From positions 1 to 6,438 of the forward strand of contig DAOVFL010000056.1 of assembly GCA_030672945.1 (NCBI GenBank): a stretch of 6,438 nt of DNA. Direction: 5' to 3'. Positions 5,018-6,438 of this stretch are shown piece by piece. The stretch's first letter is position 1. Each line of letters begins with the position of its first letter. A program made the position numbers and the translations under genes. Origin of the DNA: Candidatus Bathyarchaeota archaeon (lineage in GTDB: Archaea > Thermoproteota > Bathyarchaeia > Bathyarchaeales > Bathycorpusculaceae). The notes under the pieces are model-generated. The model worked only from the letters and a program-made list of their open reading frames with translations. It ran no database searches and was not told where the DNA came from.

Positions 5018-6259
5018 TTAAGCTCCAAACTTTTTAGTTTTCCCGATCAAGTTCATTAAAATAGGCATTAAATCCATTCCTTTTATCCTGTTTAGACCGC
5101 CTTTGGCACATGCTCTCTCACCGTATTCTTCAACATCGTCACGGCGAACATAGGGACCAGTTATGGCAATAGGAACAGGATCGCCTTCATGGTTTCTCGT
5201 AGTGGAAGATGTTGTGTGGTCAGCGGTTACAGCCAAATAAGTTGAGGTTAAATCAATGTTATTAAGCACATAGCCCAGCATTTCATCAATTTTCTCTATC
5301 AACTCAACCTTCAATTTAATGTTTCCATCATGGCTGGCAACATCCGTTGCCTTCACATGTAAAAGCACAAAATCATTCGTCTTCAATGCCTGAATTGTTG
5401 CATTTGCTTTAGCCTTAAAATCTGTTTGAGGCGTTCCAGTGGCACCTTCAACGTCTATCAGTTTAATTCCGGCAACTTTACTCACGCCTCTAATTAATGA
5501 TGCTGCAGCTATGCACGCAGCGGTTATACCATATTTTTTCGGTAAAGGTTTAACCTTGGGAATTGTGCCAGCGCCCCTGCATAGAATTATGTTTGCTGGC
5601 GGCAGTCCATGTTTAACCCTTTCGTTATTAACAGGATGCTGCCTCAAGACTTCGCGGAATTTCTCCATGAGATCTCTGAGAATTTCAGTTGTGAGGTTAC
5701 TTTCCAAGCTTTCATCTAGCGGTTTTATCTCTAAAATTTTTTCTCCAGCTTTTCCAGGATCTGAATCGCTAACGGCTGTTGATAGCTTAGGTCCACGAAC
5801 AACCAGGGCTGCACGGTGCTGAATAGTGTTTTTGAACAGAAATTCTGCGTTTGAAGAATTTTCAAGCTTGATTTTTTGAAGGCTTTCAGCCAGTTTGGAA
5901 GCGTCTTCATTTGCTATTCTGCCTGCACGCCTATCTAAAACAATAAGGTTTTCTTTCACTGTTGCGAAGTTACATCTGAAGCAGACATCGTCTGATAAAA
6001 CTTTTATGCCGGAGCCTACTGCTTCCAAGGCGCCCCTCCCTGAATAAACTTTCAAAGCGTCATAACCAAGTAAAGCAAGCGTAGCCGTGTCGCTTCCTGG
6101 AATTACTCCCGGCGAAATGACATCCATTATGCCGCAGACCCCAGTTTTGGCTATTTGATTTAATGATGGTTTATGGGCTACTTCCAAGGGTGTTTTGAAG
6201 TTTAATTCTTTTACTGGGCGGTCACCCATTCCATCTCCAATAACTAGAATCGCCTTCAA
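5018..6259 (-). CDS. apgM: 2,3-bisphosphoglycerate-independent phosphoglycerate mutase, archaeal type
   Basis: This enzyme interconverts 3- and 2-phosphoglycerate in glycolysis and gluconeogenesis and belongs to the alkaline-phosphatase superfamily with two metal ions. From TTG 6257-6259 it has 413 aa, the usual archaeal length. ILVIGDGMGDRP (4-15) carries the first metal Asp9. IPGSDTATLALLGYD (53-67) carries the phosphorylated Ser56. YSGRGALEA follows, then LLHVKATDVASHDGN with metal ligands Asp and His, AVTADHTTSSTT with Asp-His, and RNHEGDPVPI with the last His. The frame extends 11 codons upstream to TTG 6292, but AAAGGTG at 6270-6276 and the predicted transcript start near 6286 favour 6259. 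The stop is TAA at 5018-5020. No operon partner is visible. Confidence 0.9.
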   Translation of the reverse strand: MKAILVIGDGMGDRPVKELNFKTPLEVAHKPSLNQIAKTGVCGIMDVISPGVIPGSDTATLALLGYDALKVYSGRGALEAVGSGIKVLSDDVCFRCNFATVKENLIVLDRRAGRIANEDASKLAESLQKIKLENSSNAEFLFKNTIQHRAALVVRGPKLSTAVSDSDPGKAGEKILEIKPLDESLESNLTTEILRDLMEKFREVLRQHPVNNERVKHGLPPANIILCRGAGTIPKVKPLPKKYGITAACIAAASLIRGVSKVAGIKLIDVEGATGTPQTDFKAKANATIQALKTNDFVLLHVKATDVASHDGNIKLKVELIEKIDEMLGYVLNNIDLTSTYLAVTADHTTSSTTRNHEGDPVPIAITGPYVRRDDVEEYGERACAKGGLNRIKGMDLMPILMNLIGKTKKFGA

Positions 6260-6269
6260 CCTTAATTCA

Positions 6270-6317
6270 CACCTTTCAAGTGACACGCTCAAATGTAGTT
6301 GAGCATGGTTAAAATAC
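6270..6317 (-). promoter_or_regulatory. apgM promoter and RBS
   Basis: On the minus strand GTATTTTAA (6309-6317) is a TATA-like box that predicts a transcript start near 6286. The leader of about 27 nt would contain AAAGGTG (6270-6276), 10 nt before the TTG at 6259. The box lies inside the first codons of the divergent plus-strand frame. Confidence 0.45.
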
Positions 6318-6438
6318 TTGCTATTCGAAAAGAGCTACTGCCGCGAAGAAAAATCGCTACGAAAAAGGGAAGCAAAGAAGCAGACAAAATCGTTACTGTA
6401 CTGGAGGGTTTAGGGTTTAACATTCAATTGTTAGGCAG
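6305..6438 (+). CDS. Unrecognised protein, 3' partial
   Basis: An open frame from ATG 6305 (or TTG 6299, after an in-frame TAG at 6296-6298) runs off the window after 44 codons. It reads MVKILAIRKELLPRRK, a Lys/Arg-rich stretch, then DKIVTVLEGLGFNIQLLG, which suggests a helix followed by a strand. No family is recognised from this much. No strong SD precedes it. It diverges from apgM, whose TATA box lies within its first codons, so the transcripts would have to overlap or the real start lies further on. Confidence 0.45.
   Translation, partial: MVKILAIRKELLPRRKIATKKGSKEADKIVTVLEGLGFNIQLLG

Noticed and set aside
4778..5037. Two overlapping plus-strand frames after the RHH gene
   Set aside because: Pro/Ser/Cys-rich with no RBS or family likeness. 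They run through operator 2 and the right inverted repeat, and one enters the apgM 3' end antisense.
3358..5045. Short likeness TTTCCCG...AT near both edges of the accessory interval, as attachment sites
   Set aside because: Only about 7 bp agree without a gap, there is no integrase gene, and neither copy lies in a tRNA gene. Chance is sufficient.
5439..5822. 127-codon plus-strand frame opposite apgM
   Set aside because: Antisense shadow of a well-conserved enzyme, without an independent RBS or motif.

Overview
The window looks archaeal. It encodes a Tan1-type THUMP protein, the KEOPS subunit Cgi121 and the archaeal form of cofactor-independent phosphoglycerate mutase. Genes are preceded by TATA-like boxes and Shine-Dalgarno (SD) sequences, with no bacterial -35/-10 pattern. 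TTG is the preferred start codon: it is the best start for Cgi121, the phosphoribosyltransferase, glutamate formiminotransferase and probably ApgM. Moderate GC, TTG starts and this gene mix would suit a Bathyarchaeia-like or other TACK archaeon, but that placement is inference only.

Region 1 (1-3344) is compact housekeeping DNA. A 5'-truncated THUMP protein gene runs rightward and meets, 6 bp away, a leftward pair: a purine-type phosphoribosyltransferase followed by Cgi121, with a 7-bp overlap. A 123-bp divergent promoter region separates this pair from a rightward glutamate formiminotransferase gene. That gene overlaps tail-to-tail by 4 bp with a leftward GNAT acetyltransferase gene. Two tRNA-modification functions, ac4C (THUMP/Tan1) and t6A (Cgi121), sit side by side.

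Region 2 (about 3345-5017) is accessory DNA. It holds a GCGCGC-bearing inverted repeat, one intact small basic gene resembling the ASCH/PUA-like group (3604-3915), and a fragment of a predicted AAA-type ATPase (open frame 4073-4447). The fragment runs into a compact 490-bp structure at 4430-4919, the main find of the window. This has inverted ends starting CGCGCGCGGG, and a perfect GTGCACC-N-GGTGCAC palindrome 89-90 bp in from each end. Inside is a single ribbon-helix-helix (RHH) gene, starting 4 bp after the first palindrome and apparently frameshifted near its 3' end. It reads as a self-regulated RHH cassette bounded by operator-bearing terminal inverted repeats, which could be a miniature or decayed mobile element. 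All four GCGCGC tracts in the window lie in this region.

Region 3 (5018-6438) returns to housekeeping: apgM (glycolysis/gluconeogenesis, 3-phosphoglycerate to 2-phosphoglycerate) on the minus strand, and the start of an unrecognised plus-strand gene that leaves the window.
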